Shown: piece after piece, positions 44,093-52,613 of the stretch
Numbering within the stretch: position 1 is the stretch's first letter
Layout of the letters: every line of letters begins with the position of its first letter
NCBI GenBank assembly: GCA_023429265.1
Contig: JAEYVS010000103.1
Coordinates: forward strand, 1 to 55,993
Length of the DNA stretch: 55,993 nt
Reading direction: 5' to 3'
DNA from: Bacteroidota bacterium
GTDB taxonomy: Bacteria > Bacteroidota > Ignavibacteria > Tepidaquicellales > Tepidaquicellaceae
Program-made: the position numbers and the translations under genes
The notes under the pieces: model-generated
Told to the model about the DNA's origin: nothing
The model's database searches: none
Seen by the model: only the letters and a program-made list of their open reading frames with translations

Positions 44093-44323
44093 TTATTTGC
44101 TTTCTTTTTTGCTTTTGTCAAGCCTCTCATTAATGCCCATTGCTCGCTCTTTTAGAATGGTTTTCATTTTCGCAATGTCGAGCCTGGTATTTTTCACAGC
44201 TTTGAAGTTCTCAAGCTGGCTTGTAGCGTGTTGGAATCTGTAATTTAGCAGAGCTTCCTGCGCCTGTTGGAGTTCATTCTCTATGTCCGTGGTGGACATC
44301 TCTCTATATTGATATGTCTTCAT
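44093..44323 (-). CDS. rpmC: 50S ribosomal protein L29
   Basis: L29 sits near the exit tunnel and helps recruit trigger factor and SRP. The 76 residues form the typical helical hairpin (MSTTDIENELQQAQEALLNYRFQ and then ARLDIAKMKTI-like helix), with a slightly long C-terminus. It starts 1 nt after rplP. Confidence 0.95.
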   Translation of the reverse strand: MKTYQYREMSTTDIENELQQAQEALLNYRFQHATSQLENFKAVKNTRLDIAKMKTILKERAMGINERLDKSKKESK

Positions 44324-44324
44324 C

Positions 44325-44738
44325 TTACTTGTCTGTTCTTTCTACAAATTTTGTTTTTATCGGGAGCTTGCTTGATGCCAATCTGAAGGCTTCCCTGGCA
44401 ATCGCTTCGGGCACTCCATCAGCTTCAAACATTATTCTGCCCGGTTTTATTACAGCCACCCAGTACTCGGGAGCTCCTTTACCTTTACCCATACGGGTTT
44501 CAGCAGGCTTCTTTGTTACCGGTTTATCCGGAAATATTCTTATCCATACTTTCCCATCCCTTTTCATAAACCTTGTCAATGCCACCCTTGCGGCTTCTAT
44601 CTGTCTCGATGTGAGCTTGCCGCGCTCCATTGCTTTTAGACCAAATGCACCAAAATCCACGCTGAACCCGCGAGTTGCATTTCCGCGGTTTCGGCCCTTC
44701 TGCATTTTTCTGAATTTTACCCTTTTGGGCATTAACAT
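44325..44738 (-). CDS. rplP: 50S ribosomal protein L16
   Basis: L16 organises the A-site region of the large subunit. The 137 residues are standard, starting MLMPKRVKFRKMQKGRNRG and including TSRQIEAARVALTRFMKR and the conserved KGAPEYWVAVIKPG. Confidence 0.98.
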   Translation of the reverse strand: MLMPKRVKFRKMQKGRNRGNATRGFSVDFGAFGLKAMERGKLTSRQIEAARVALTRFMKRDGKVWIRIFPDKPVTKKPAETRMGKGKGAPEYWVAVIKPGRIMFEADGVPEAIAREAFRLASSKLPIKTKFVERTDK

Positions 44739-44777
44739 AATACTATCCTCGTATCTTTATAAACTTTGTAATACTGA

Positions 44778-45422
44778 TTATTGTTGATAATTCATTTTTG
44801 TTAACTTCTCACCCCTGCAGATCCAAACCTTAACTCCAATTATACCATAAACTGTCTGTGCTTGCACAGATGCATAATCTATGTCAGCTCTCAGTGTCTG
44901 GAGAGGAATTCTTCCCTCTTTATACTGCTCGGTTCTGGCTATTTCAGTACCGCCTAATCTTCCTGCACACATTACTTTAATTCCTTCTGCGCCCATTCTC
45001 ATAGAAGATGTGATTGCGCCCTTCATTGCCCTTCTGAATGCCACCCTGTTTGAGATCTGGTTTGCAATGTTTTCAGCAACCAGCCTCGCACTGAGCTCAG
45101 GCTTCTTTATTTCGAATACGTTTATCTTTACATCCTTATTGGTGATCTTCTTGATCTCGCTCTCAAGCTGTGAAATTTCTTTACCGCTTTTTCCGATTAC
45201 GAAGCCGGGTCTTGATGTATGGATGGTCAGCGTTATCTTTTTGAGAGTTCTCTCAATCGCAACTTTAGCAACTCCTGCTTTCTCTAACCTCTTTCTGAGG
45301 TAACCCCTGATTAACAGGTCTTCCTGAAGCTTCTTTGAAAAATCTTTTTCGTCATACCAGTTAGAGTCCCAGGTGTTTATCACCCCAAGTCTAAAACCTA
45401 CCGGATGTGTCTTCTGTCCCAA
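44778..45422 (-). CDS. rpsC: 30S ribosomal protein S3
   Basis: S3 is at the mRNA entry site and has helicase-related function. The 214 residues have the N-domain (MGQKTHPVGFRLGVINTWDS), the KH domain with GKSGKEI and the C-domain (MGAEGIKVMCAGRLGGTEIAR, then YGIIGVKVWI). Confidence 0.98.
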   Translation of the reverse strand: MGQKTHPVGFRLGVINTWDSNWYDEKDFSKKLQEDLLIRGYLRKRLEKAGVAKVAIERTLKKITLTIHTSRPGFVIGKSGKEISQLESEIKKITNKDVKINVFEIKKPELSARLVAENIANQISNRVAFRRAMKGAITSSMRMGAEGIKVMCAGRLGGTEIARTEQYKEGRIPLQTLRADIDYASVQAQTVYGIIGVKVWICRGEKLTKMNYQQ

Positions 45423-45440
45423 ATTATTCTTTAGTTAGTT

Positions 45441-46067
45441 TTATTTGTTTTCTATTGTTTCGTCTTCTTCAGCTTCTGCTTCATCTTCGTCATCAGCTTG
45501 CTTTTTATCAGCTTTTTCTTCAGCTACGGTATTCTCGTCTTCCGCATCCTCGATTTCTTCTACTTCTTCATCTTCTATGTCCTCTTCAGCCTCTTCTTTT
45601 ACTTTTTCCTTCTTTGCCTTTACAGTGGATTTCTTCTTAGCTGTTTTCTTAGGAGCTTTTTTCTCCTCTACTGCTTCCTCTGTATCTTCTTCAATTTCCA
45701 CTTCTTCGTCTAAAACTTCCTCTTCTTCGCCGTTGCTTACTACAACAGTAAGGTGAGCTGTTCTTTTTCTAATCCTGAAAGCTCTGCCCTGTGGCGCGGG
45801 TAATATTCTTTTATATGAAGGTCCGCCATCTACGAAGATCTCACTTATGAAAACTTCGTCCTGTCCGATCCTGCCTGTGTCAAGCTTATTGATCAGATTA
45901 TTATATGCAGAAACAACTGTCTTCTCAATTATGTCTGATGAATGGCTCTTTGAAAACTTTAATATTGCCACAGCATCCTGAACAGTTTGATTTCTAACCA
46001 GGTCTGCTGAGAGCCTCATCTTACGGGGTGAACCCTTTGAATATCTTTTAATAGCCCTTGCTTCCAT
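45441..46067 (-). CDS. rplV: 50S ribosomal protein L22 with long acidic tail
   Basis: L22 lines the peptide exit tunnel. The core (1 to about 112) has SPRKMRLSADLVRNQTV and the tunnel hairpin region ending APQGRAFRIRKRTAHLTVVV. About 95 further residues follow, made almost only of Glu, Asp, Lys, Ala and Val, with E/D runs broken by a KKAPKKTAKKK block. Normal L22 is about 110-120 residues. Its ATG overlaps the rpsS stop by one base. Confidence 0.96.
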   Translation of the reverse strand: MEARAIKRYSKGSPRKMRLSADLVRNQTVQDAVAILKFSKSHSSDIIEKTVVSAYNNLINKLDTGRIGQDEVFISEIFVDGGPSYKRILPAPQGRAFRIRKRTAHLTVVVSNGEEEEVLDEEVEIEEDTEEAVEEKKAPKKTAKKKSTVKAKKEKVKEEAEEDIEDEEVEEIEDAEDENTVAEEKADKKQADDEDEAEAEEDETIENK

Positions 46068-46348
46068 TATCTGCCCTTCTCCTCTTTCCTCTGTCCTGAA
46101 TGAGCCCTGAATGTCCTTGTTTGCGCAAACTCACCTAATTTATGGCCTATCATATTTTCTGAAACGTAAACCGGAATGAATTTATTTCCGGTGTGAACTG
46201 CAAACGTGTGCCCTATGAATTCAGGGATTACCGTGCATGCTCTTGACCAGGTCTTGATTACCTTCTTTTGATTTTGCTCGTTAAGTTTTTCAACTTTCTC
46301 GACAAGCTTGTAATCTACGTGTGGTCCTTTTTTAAGTGATCGGGTCAT
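46067..46348 (-). CDS. rpsS: 30S ribosomal protein S19
   Basis: S19 lies in the head of the small subunit next to S13. The 93 residues match the standard form: MTRSLKKGPHVDYKL at the start, then TWSRACTVIPEFIGHTFAVH and MIGHKLGEFAQTRTFRAHSG. It follows rplB by 14 nt. Confidence 0.98.
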   Translation of the reverse strand: MTRSLKKGPHVDYKLVEKVEKLNEQNQKKVIKTWSRACTVIPEFIGHTFAVHTGNKFIPVYVSENMIGHKLGEFAQTRTFRAHSGQRKEEKGR

Positions 46349-46362
46349 TATACTTTATTGTG

Positions 46363-47184
46363 TTACTTTCTCTTTTTAACTATAAACTTGCTTGATAACT
46401 TCTTCTTCTTTCTTGTCTTCAATCCCTTAGCAGGCAGTCCCCACGGACTTACTGGATGTCCGCCGCCTGAAGTTTTACCTTCACCGCCGCCCATCGGGTG
46501 ATCCACAGGATTCATCGCAACCCCTCTTGTTTGAGGTCTTATACCTAACCATCTTGACCGTCCGGCTTTACCGTAACTTATGTTCTCGTGATCTATGTTG
46601 CTGACTACTCCAATAGTTGCTTTGCAGTTACTGAGGATCATTCTTACTTCACCTGATGGAAGTTTTACCTGGCAGTACTGCTTATCTTTTGCAACGAGCT
46701 GCGCGGAGTTTCCTGCGCTTCTTGCAATTTGACCGCCTTTGCCCGGCTTTAATTCCACGTTATGAATGAATGTTCCAACAGGTATGCTCTTAAGCTCTAT
46801 TGTGTTACCCGGCTTAAGGTCTGCATCATTTGAAGACTTAATCTTATCTCCGACTTTTATTTCGTGCGGAGCAATGATATATGCTTTTTCACCATCTTGA
46901 TATTGTACCAACGCAATTCGTGAAGTCCTGTTCGGATCGTATTCGATCGCGATCACTTCAGCCACGCCTTCTTTCACTCTCTTAAAATCTATTATTCTAT
47001 ATCTTCTCTTATGACCGCCGCCTCTATGACGAGAGGTTATTCTACCGAGATTATTTCTTCCACCTGATTTCTTTAACGGTTTCGTTAACGATTTTTCAGG
47101 CTCGGTTTTAGTGATCTCCTCAAAACTTGAGATCGAATAATAACGAGTCGCCGGAGTATTTGGTTTGAGTTTCTTTAACGCCAT
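46363..47184 (-). CDS. rplB: 50S ribosomal protein L2
   Basis: L2 is needed for subunit association and peptidyl transferase activity. The 273 residues include the RNA-binding OB region (SRHRGGGHKRRYRIIDFKR) and the conserved C-terminus MNPVDHPMGGGEGKTSGG with the functional histidine. It is the first gene of the cluster here; rplW, which normally precedes it, is absent, and a promoter lies directly upstream. Confidence 0.98.
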   Translation of the reverse strand: MALKKLKPNTPATRYYSISSFEEITKTEPEKSLTKPLKKSGGRNNLGRITSRHRGGGHKRRYRIIDFKRVKEGVAEVIAIEYDPNRTSRIALVQYQDGEKAYIIAPHEIKVGDKIKSSNDADLKPGNTIELKSIPVGTFIHNVELKPGKGGQIARSAGNSAQLVAKDKQYCQVKLPSGEVRMILSNCKATIGVVSNIDHENISYGKAGRSRWLGIRPQTRGVAMNPVDHPMGGGEGKTSGGGHPVSPWGLPAKGLKTRKKKKLSSKFIVKKRK

Positions 47185-47465
47185 TTTTGCTTATACCTAT
47201 CCAAAATTTGACAAACACAAAAATACCGATTCTAGCCGCAAAAGTCAACATAAGAAACTACTCAAATTACTAACCTTTAGAACACTGAATGATGTAATGT
47301 GCCCCTTCACCCAAAGTTCCATTACTGAGTGTAAATGAATAACTTATGCTTAATTAATTGGAAATTATTGATTTGTGGTTGCAAAAGGATATGTCAAAGT
47401 GTTAAAAAAAAGCAGAAAAAACGATCTTACCGGTTCAATAAAAACACCATTCGTATAATTAATAA
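47185..47465. other. Leader and promoter region upstream of rplB
   Basis: No gene is visible between rplB and the short frame ending at 47466. The part nearest rplB holds the promoter at 47220-47248. CGGTTCAAT (47431-47439) is repeated inverted as ATTGAACCG (47477-47485), with T-rich sequence after it on the minus strand, a possible weak terminator for the T9SS array. Nothing else was recognised. Confidence 0.6.
47220..47248 (-). promoter_or_regulatory. Promoter of the rplB-rplQ cluster
   Basis: TTGACT (47243-47248) and TATTTT (47220-47225) are 17 bases apart on the minus strand. The predicted start near 47213 gives a leader of about 29 nt. It supports a real transcription start at rplB. Confidence 0.7.
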
Positions 47466-47600
47466 TTATCCCATTAATTGAACCGATAGTTTATACAAGG
47501 AGTTAACAATTCGCTGCATCGACCGACACACCAGCGTATGACAGGGATCACAATTATCAGTGTCCCATAGATCTTCACATTCCGCGCCGGAATTCCTCAT
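47466..47600 (-). CDS. Possible 44-residue cysteine-rich protein, sixth unit of the array
   Basis: A short frame begins at an ATG that overlaps the stop of the preceding T9SS gene as ATGA, exactly as in the four other junctions of the array, and runs to a TAA at 47466. The 44 residues start MRNSGAECEDLWDTDNCDPC and contain four cysteines (8, 17, 20, 25). There is no signal peptide and no sorting domain. It may be a real small protein or just the open remnant of a truncated array unit. I recognise no family. Confidence 0.35.
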   Translation of the reverse strand: MRNSGAECEDLWDTDNCDPCHTLVCRSMQRIVNSLYKLSVQLMG

Positions 47601-49741
47601 TTTACCAGTACCATCCTTTTGGTTTCGATGAAGTTTTCGGATTCGAGCTTATAGAAGTATACTCCGCTGGGAAGATTTATTCCGTTCCATTCATATTCGT
47701 AAGTGCCGGGATTTAATTTTTCATTAACTAGTGTTGCTACTTCCCGTCCAAGCATATCATACACCTTCAGCTTCGCGAGTGATTCTTTTGGGATGTCGAA
47801 TTTTATTTTTGTAGAGGGGTTGAATGGGTTTGGGTAGTTTTGGTGGAGGTGAGGAGATGTTGGAGTTTCGAAAGAAATATTATTAATCCCTACATTTTGA
47901 TCTACATTAGTTAGAACTAATCCATTCAATCCAAACAACCATCCATCGCCATTATCTTTGAAATAATAATTTGAAAGTAGTCCCCCTGAATATTGCATCA
48001 TGCTATAATTTAAACCACCATCATTTGTTTTTCCCAAATCACTTCCTGTCCATAAGTACCCTTTATTAATATCAATAAAATGCATTTTTCTAAAGGAAGG
48101 TGGTCCTGAAAGATTGCTATTATATGATACCGAATTCCAACTAGAGCCTCCATTTGAGGATTTCAGAAACTCACCGTGATACCAGGTATATTGAGCGTGT
48201 GTGGTTGAACCCCAAAGATAAACAAAAATATTATTTTCATCATATGGAGTTATACTTGCAATTCTATAATCCCCATTATGAGAAGAATTAATATTAAGTT
48301 GATTCCAGCTTAAACCTCCATTTGTTGTTTTAAAAAATCTACAGTAATATGTTGCAATAAATCCCGTATTGGAGTTTAAAAAATGTATGTTAGTGATTTG
48401 ATAATTATTAAAAGTAGTATCCTTTTCCAGATTATGCATAATCCAGTTATCTCCGCCATTTGTAGTTTTTAAAACCTTCCCTCCCCAACCCGTGCCACCA
48501 ATATAACCTGTGTCACGGGATGGGAAATCCATACAATTAGAAACTACAACATTCGATGTATCCCAATTAGAACCTTTATCAGTAGATCTAAAAAACTTAT
48601 TGGATAATAAATAAACCGTGCTCTCCTCAAATGCTTCTATTCCTTTAATAGGACCCGGAGCAAGCAACTGAGTATTCTTTTGCCCGTAGTTGTCCATTCT
48701 ATACAAAATATTATTAGCATTTACATAGAATTCCCTCCCGTTGGGAGTTGCACCTGAATTAATTTTATAAGGGAATGGGTAGATTTCTTTATACCAATTG
48801 GTACCGCCATTAGTTGTTTTTACCAATGAGCCAGAACTTATACAGGCCCAACCGAGATTGTCATCCGAGAAATAGATGGATTTAATCTTACTGCCAATAA
48901 ATCCTTGCGAGGTCCAGTTGGCTCCCCCGGTTGTAGTTTTATAAATATTTCCAAGGGTACTCCCAAACCAACCGGTTAAGGAGTTTAAAAAGAAGACAGA
49001 TTTTACTGGTGTGGGAACGTTTGCCTGGATCCAGGAAATACCTCCGTCGGTTGTTCTCATTGATTTTGAACCATCACTAAAGAGCCAGCCATGCAAACCA
49101 TCAATAAATTTGATGTCCACAATACGACTTATGGTATTTAGATAGAGAGGATCCCAGTTTGATCCGCCATTGGTAGTTTTTAGAATATAATTAGAACTTT
49201 CACTTTGGTGATATGGTGTAGAAAAACCTTTTAAAGAGTCAAACATGTGAATTGAGGTTATCTTTGGCGACGGGATAGTAGTTTGTTTGGTCCATGTTGC
49301 TCCGTTTGTAGTTTTAATAATAAAATAATTATTGAGCTCAGAACCCACTATCCATCCGGTGAACCTATTTGTATACATTATATCTTCAAAATGTGTATTA
49401 GGAAAATATGTAAGCCCTCTGGTTCCCCAACTCTCTCCTCCATTTTGTGAATAATAGTAAGAAAGATTATTTACAGAATCATCTTGAATTGCATACCCAT
49501 ATGATTGATCAATATACATAGGCTCTTTTGGGTTAATAATACCCGGCATCCATACCCATTTTCCATTAAAATATTTATATGAAATTTCTTTTCCGTAAAT
49601 ATATCCTTTATCGGTATCAGTGAATGACATATTGACAAATTCAGAAGTCTTGAACAACAATTTAAAGTTATCAATGCCTTGGGCAAAAGCATTGCCTGCT
49701 GCTGCGATAAAAATAATAAATATAAATATCCTTTTCCTCAT
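47597..49741 (-). CDS. T9SS-secreted Ycf48/BNR-repeat protein (array gene 5)
   Basis: A 714-residue exported protein. After a signal peptide (ending AFAQG) come about ten repeats of the form KTTNGGxxW separated by about 40-45 residues, each with a following DxxxG(W/Y) strand, as in Ycf48/BNR Asp-box propellers. The last 82 residues are the T9SS type A sorting domain (HQNYPNPFNPSTKIKFDIP through KRMVLVK). Possible role: surface adhesin or degradative propeller; no catalytic residues of a hydrolase are evident. It is the last full member of the overlapping array. Confidence 0.85.
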   Translation of the reverse strand: MRKRIFIFIIFIAAAGNAFAQGIDNFKLLFKTSEFVNMSFTDTDKGYIYGKEISYKYFNGKWVWMPGIINPKEPMYIDQSYGYAIQDDSVNNLSYYYSQNGGESWGTRGLTYFPNTHFEDIMYTNRFTGWIVGSELNNYFIIKTTNGATWTKQTTIPSPKITSIHMFDSLKGFSTPYHQSESSNYILKTTNGGSNWDPLYLNTISRIVDIKFIDGLHGWLFSDGSKSMRTTDGGISWIQANVPTPVKSVFFLNSLTGWFGSTLGNIYKTTTGGANWTSQGFIGSKIKSIYFSDDNLGWACISSGSLVKTTNGGTNWYKEIYPFPYKINSGATPNGREFYVNANNILYRMDNYGQKNTQLLAPGPIKGIEAFEESTVYLLSNKFFRSTDKGSNWDTSNVVVSNCMDFPSRDTGYIGGTGWGGKVLKTTNGGDNWIMHNLEKDTTFNNYQITNIHFLNSNTGFIATYYCRFFKTTNGGLSWNQLNINSSHNGDYRIASITPYDENNIFVYLWGSTTHAQYTWYHGEFLKSSNGGSSWNSVSYNSNLSGPPSFRKMHFIDINKGYLWTGSDLGKTNDGGLNYSMMQYSGGLLSNYYFKDNGDGWLFGLNGLVLTNVDQNVGINNISFETPTSPHLHQNYPNPFNPSTKIKFDIPKESLAKLKVYDMLGREVATLVNEKLNPGTYEYEWNGINLPSGVYFYKLESENFIETKRMVLVK

Positions 49742-51363
49742 TTTACCAATACCATCCTTTTAGTTTCAATAAAGTTTTCAGATTCGAGCTTATAGAAATA
49801 TACTCCGCTTGGGAGGTTTACTCCGTTCCATTCGTATTCGTATGTGCCGGGATTTAATTTATCATTTACCAGCTCCGCCACTTCCCGTCCGAGCATATCA
49901 TAGATTTTCAATTTCACGAGTGATCCTTTTGGGATATCAAATTTTATTTTAGTGGAAGGGTTGAACGGGTTCGGGTAGTTTTGGGATAAGTGAAAGGATG
50001 TGATAGTTTCCGAGTTATTTTTCACATACACAACATTATCATATTTCATAGTTATGATATCAACTTTTCCGGAAGCTCTTTCGCTTGTACCGGATAAAAC
50101 CATACCCCTGGATTTATCAAACTTCATACTTTTAAGTAAATCATCTTTATTATTGACGGTATCGTTATAGTTTAATTTCCATAACAGATCGCCATTAATA
50201 TCATATTTAAGAATCAAAAAATCACTTCCGTGAGCTGTATCCTCAATTGAGGAACCTCCAACATATATGTCATTATATTTATCCAGAAGGATTTCATTAG
50301 GCATGTCATTTTTATCAGCATTTCCATTATAAACTCTTTCCCATATTACGTTACCCAATGAATCATACATTATAGTAGTAATATCTTTACTCTCTCCAAT
50401 ACCTCTTGACCCGGTTATAATAATATTTGAGTTATCATCAATAGACATATCCTGCAGCAGATCAACTCCATTCTGATAATCATGGACTCTCTCCCAAATA
50501 ATATTTCCATCAACATCATACTTTATAATCACTATATCACTACCGGTAATTGTATTAGTTACATTTCCAGCTACTATAACGTTCAAACTTTTATCAATCG
50601 CTAGAGACTGCGCACTGTCCATATTGCCAGCCGAACCATTGTAAAAATCAGACCACAACATTGTTCCACCAGAATCACATTTAATAGTCGTAAAACCCCA
50701 TTGCTGTGAAGAATTTAATCGGTTTCTTCCGGTGAGATAATAATTGCCCAAAGAGTCTAATTTAAAATCAAAAACTTTGCATGCTTCGGTACTTGGAGTA
50801 TTATGAGAATAATAATTTTTAGAAAAAATTATCCCAAACGGTGAATGTGGTCGCATTTTTGTAACAGTAAATGACGTAAATCCCATGCCCGGACTTCCGG
50901 GAGAAGACAATGAACCTGCAATGTAGATATAATCATTATTATCAATTTGAATAAAACTTCTGTTTTTCCTTCCATCCCAACTCACAAAAGCGGTAGATGA
51001 AGCAGTAACCCAAGCAGTATTAAAATAATATGCTTTTATATACAGGTCATCATAAACGGAACTAAAAATTAGACCGGAAGAATGTTCTGCCAATCCATAA
51101 CCTTTAGTTTTTGAATTGGAAAACTGGGCATTGAATAACAATTCCCCAGCTGAAGAATATCTGACAAAAGGAGCTCGGAAATTAATAGAAGAGTTGTATG
51201 AATGCCCTGTTAAAAAAATACTTCCATTTTTATCAATTAAAACTTCATTCACGTCGTTAATACTATCAAGGGAATACAATGCTGTCCATTGCAAATCAGG
51301 AGTTTGCGAATTAGATTCAGTTACGAGTATAAATATAAGAAATGTGAGCAGTATCTTCCTCAT
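49738..51363 (-). CDS. T9SS-secreted SBBP/delta-60-type repeat protein (array gene 4)
   Basis: A 541-residue exported protein with signal peptide (ending ESNSQ). The middle contains repeats of the form IVIIKYDVDGNIIWERV followed by (L/M)DxxxNIIITG, the pattern of SBBP or delta-60 beta propellers. The last 82 residues are the sorting domain, with AELVNDKLNPGTYEYEWNG. Unlike its neighbours it has no NGGxxW repeats, so an unrelated body has been joined to the same C-terminal cassette. It starts within the ATGA of the upstream gene. Confidence 0.85.
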   Translation of the reverse strand: MRKILLTFLIFILVTESNSQTPDLQWTALYSLDSINDVNEVLIDKNGSIFLTGHSYNSSINFRAPFVRYSSAGELLFNAQFSNSKTKGYGLAEHSSGLIFSSVYDDLYIKAYYFNTAWVTASSTAFVSWDGRKNRSFIQIDNNDYIYIAGSLSSPGSPGMGFTSFTVTKMRPHSPFGIIFSKNYYSHNTPSTEACKVFDFKLDSLGNYYLTGRNRLNSSQQWGFTTIKCDSGGTMLWSDFYNGSAGNMDSAQSLAIDKSLNVIVAGNVTNTITGSDIVIIKYDVDGNIIWERVHDYQNGVDLLQDMSIDDNSNIIITGSRGIGESKDITTIMYDSLGNVIWERVYNGNADKNDMPNEILLDKYNDIYVGGSSIEDTAHGSDFLILKYDINGDLLWKLNYNDTVNNKDDLLKSMKFDKSRGMVLSGTSERASGKVDIITMKYDNVVYVKNNSETITSFHLSQNYPNPFNPSTKIKFDIPKGSLVKLKIYDMLGREVAELVNDKLNPGTYEYEWNGVNLPSGVYFYKLESENFIETKRMVLVK

Positions 51364-52613
51364 TTTACCAGTACCATTCTTTTAGTTTCGATGAAGTTTT
51401 CGGATTCGAGCTTATAGAAATATACTCCGCTGGGGAGGTTTATTCCGTTCCATTCGTATTCGTAGGTACCGGGGTTTAATTTTTCATTAACGAGTGTAGC
51501 TACTTCCCGACCGAGCATATCGTAAATTTTTAATTTCACTAGCGATCCTTTAGGGATGTCAAATTTAATTTTCGTGGACGGGTTGAATGGATTGGGATAG
51601 TTTTGATGAAGGGAGGAAATTTTTGGTAAATTACTATTAAGTTCATTAACACTAGTAGGAATTCCGCCCCCGTTTGTAGTCATGAGTAGTGTATCATCAT
51701 TATAAATGAATCCTGTATTAGGATCAATAAAATAAAAATCATTTATTGTGTTTAACCCGGTATTAAAATATACCCAAGAAAGACCTCCATTTGTTGTTTT
51801 AACTCCTTTAATAATTGAGTCCAAACCTACTGTTGGAATAGCATATCCAATATTTTCTGTAACTAATTCAACTTTTGCATCTCTATATAGAAACATTGAA
51901 CCATTCCACGTAAGACCACCATTTGTTGTAGATTTTATTTCCATTCTTCTAGATAGTAATCCATTATTTTCATTAAGACATGCATCAACATAGTCTGCGT
52001 GATTTCCACTTACTAAAATATTCCAATTGAATCCAACATCATGCGACTCCCTTATACTATAAATATATTGAAATGGTCCATTGGCTCTGCCAGAAACGAC
52101 AAAATATTTGTTTGTATGTGAGCTATTTGAACCAATATAATCTTCATTAGCAATAGAATTTGTAATCCAATTTATCCCACCATTTGAAGTAAAAAATGAA
52201 TTTATTGGATTTGAATTACCAGCAATTACAATTCCCGAATCAACACTTTGAAAAGAGATCAACTTCAAATCACCAGTAGTATTTAGCTTTAAACTATCCC
52301 ATGAATTACCAAAATTTGATGTTTTATAAGTCCATCCAGAGTTTGAAGCTATATAAATATAGCTGTGCGACATGGAAATAGAATTGAAATCATTTGAAAT
52401 ACTATTGGGAATTAACTGCCAGTTTAGTCCACCATTTGATGTTTTAGCAAAAACTCCTTCAGAACCAACGAGATAACCCGTTGAATGATCATAAAATGAT
52501 ATAGACCTGATTATTTTACCATTTAAAAAGTCTGTATTAATATGCGCCCAATTTGATTGAGAGAAAGTGTTATCCGCAAGAATTAAAAATATAAATAAAA
52601 TAACCTGTCTCAT
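51360..52613 (-). CDS. T9SS-secreted Ycf48/BNR-repeat protein (array gene 3)
   Basis: A 417-residue exported protein, signal peptide ending TFSQ. About seven NGGxxW-type repeats (TSNGGLNWQLI, TSNFGNSWDSL, TTNGGLTWNGS, TTNGGLSWVYF) form a propeller-like body, followed by the 82-residue sorting domain. It is shorter than its neighbours but complete. Start and stop overlap the adjacent genes by 4 nt each. Confidence 0.85.
   Translation of the reverse strand: MRQVILFIFLILADNTFSQSNWAHINTDFLNGKIIRSISFYDHSTGYLVGSEGVFAKTSNGGLNWQLIPNSISNDFNSISMSHSYIYIASNSGWTYKTSNFGNSWDSLKLNTTGDLKLISFQSVDSGIVIAGNSNPINSFFTSNGGINWITNSIANEDYIGSNSSHTNKYFVVSGRANGPFQYIYSIRESHDVGFNWNILVSGNHADYVDACLNENNGLLSRRMEIKSTTNGGLTWNGSMFLYRDAKVELVTENIGYAIPTVGLDSIIKGVKTTNGGLSWVYFNTGLNTINDFYFIDPNTGFIYNDDTLLMTTNGGGIPTSVNELNSNLPKISSLHQNYPNPFNPSTKIKFDIPKGSLVKLKIYDMLGREVATLVNEKLNPGTYEYEWNGINLPSGVYFYKLESENFIETKRMVLVK

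Noticed and set aside
45407..45756. Several plus-strand open frames rich in Ser/Leu/Phe opposite rplV
   Set aside because: They are mirror images of the acidic L22 tail, whose biased codons leave the other strand open.
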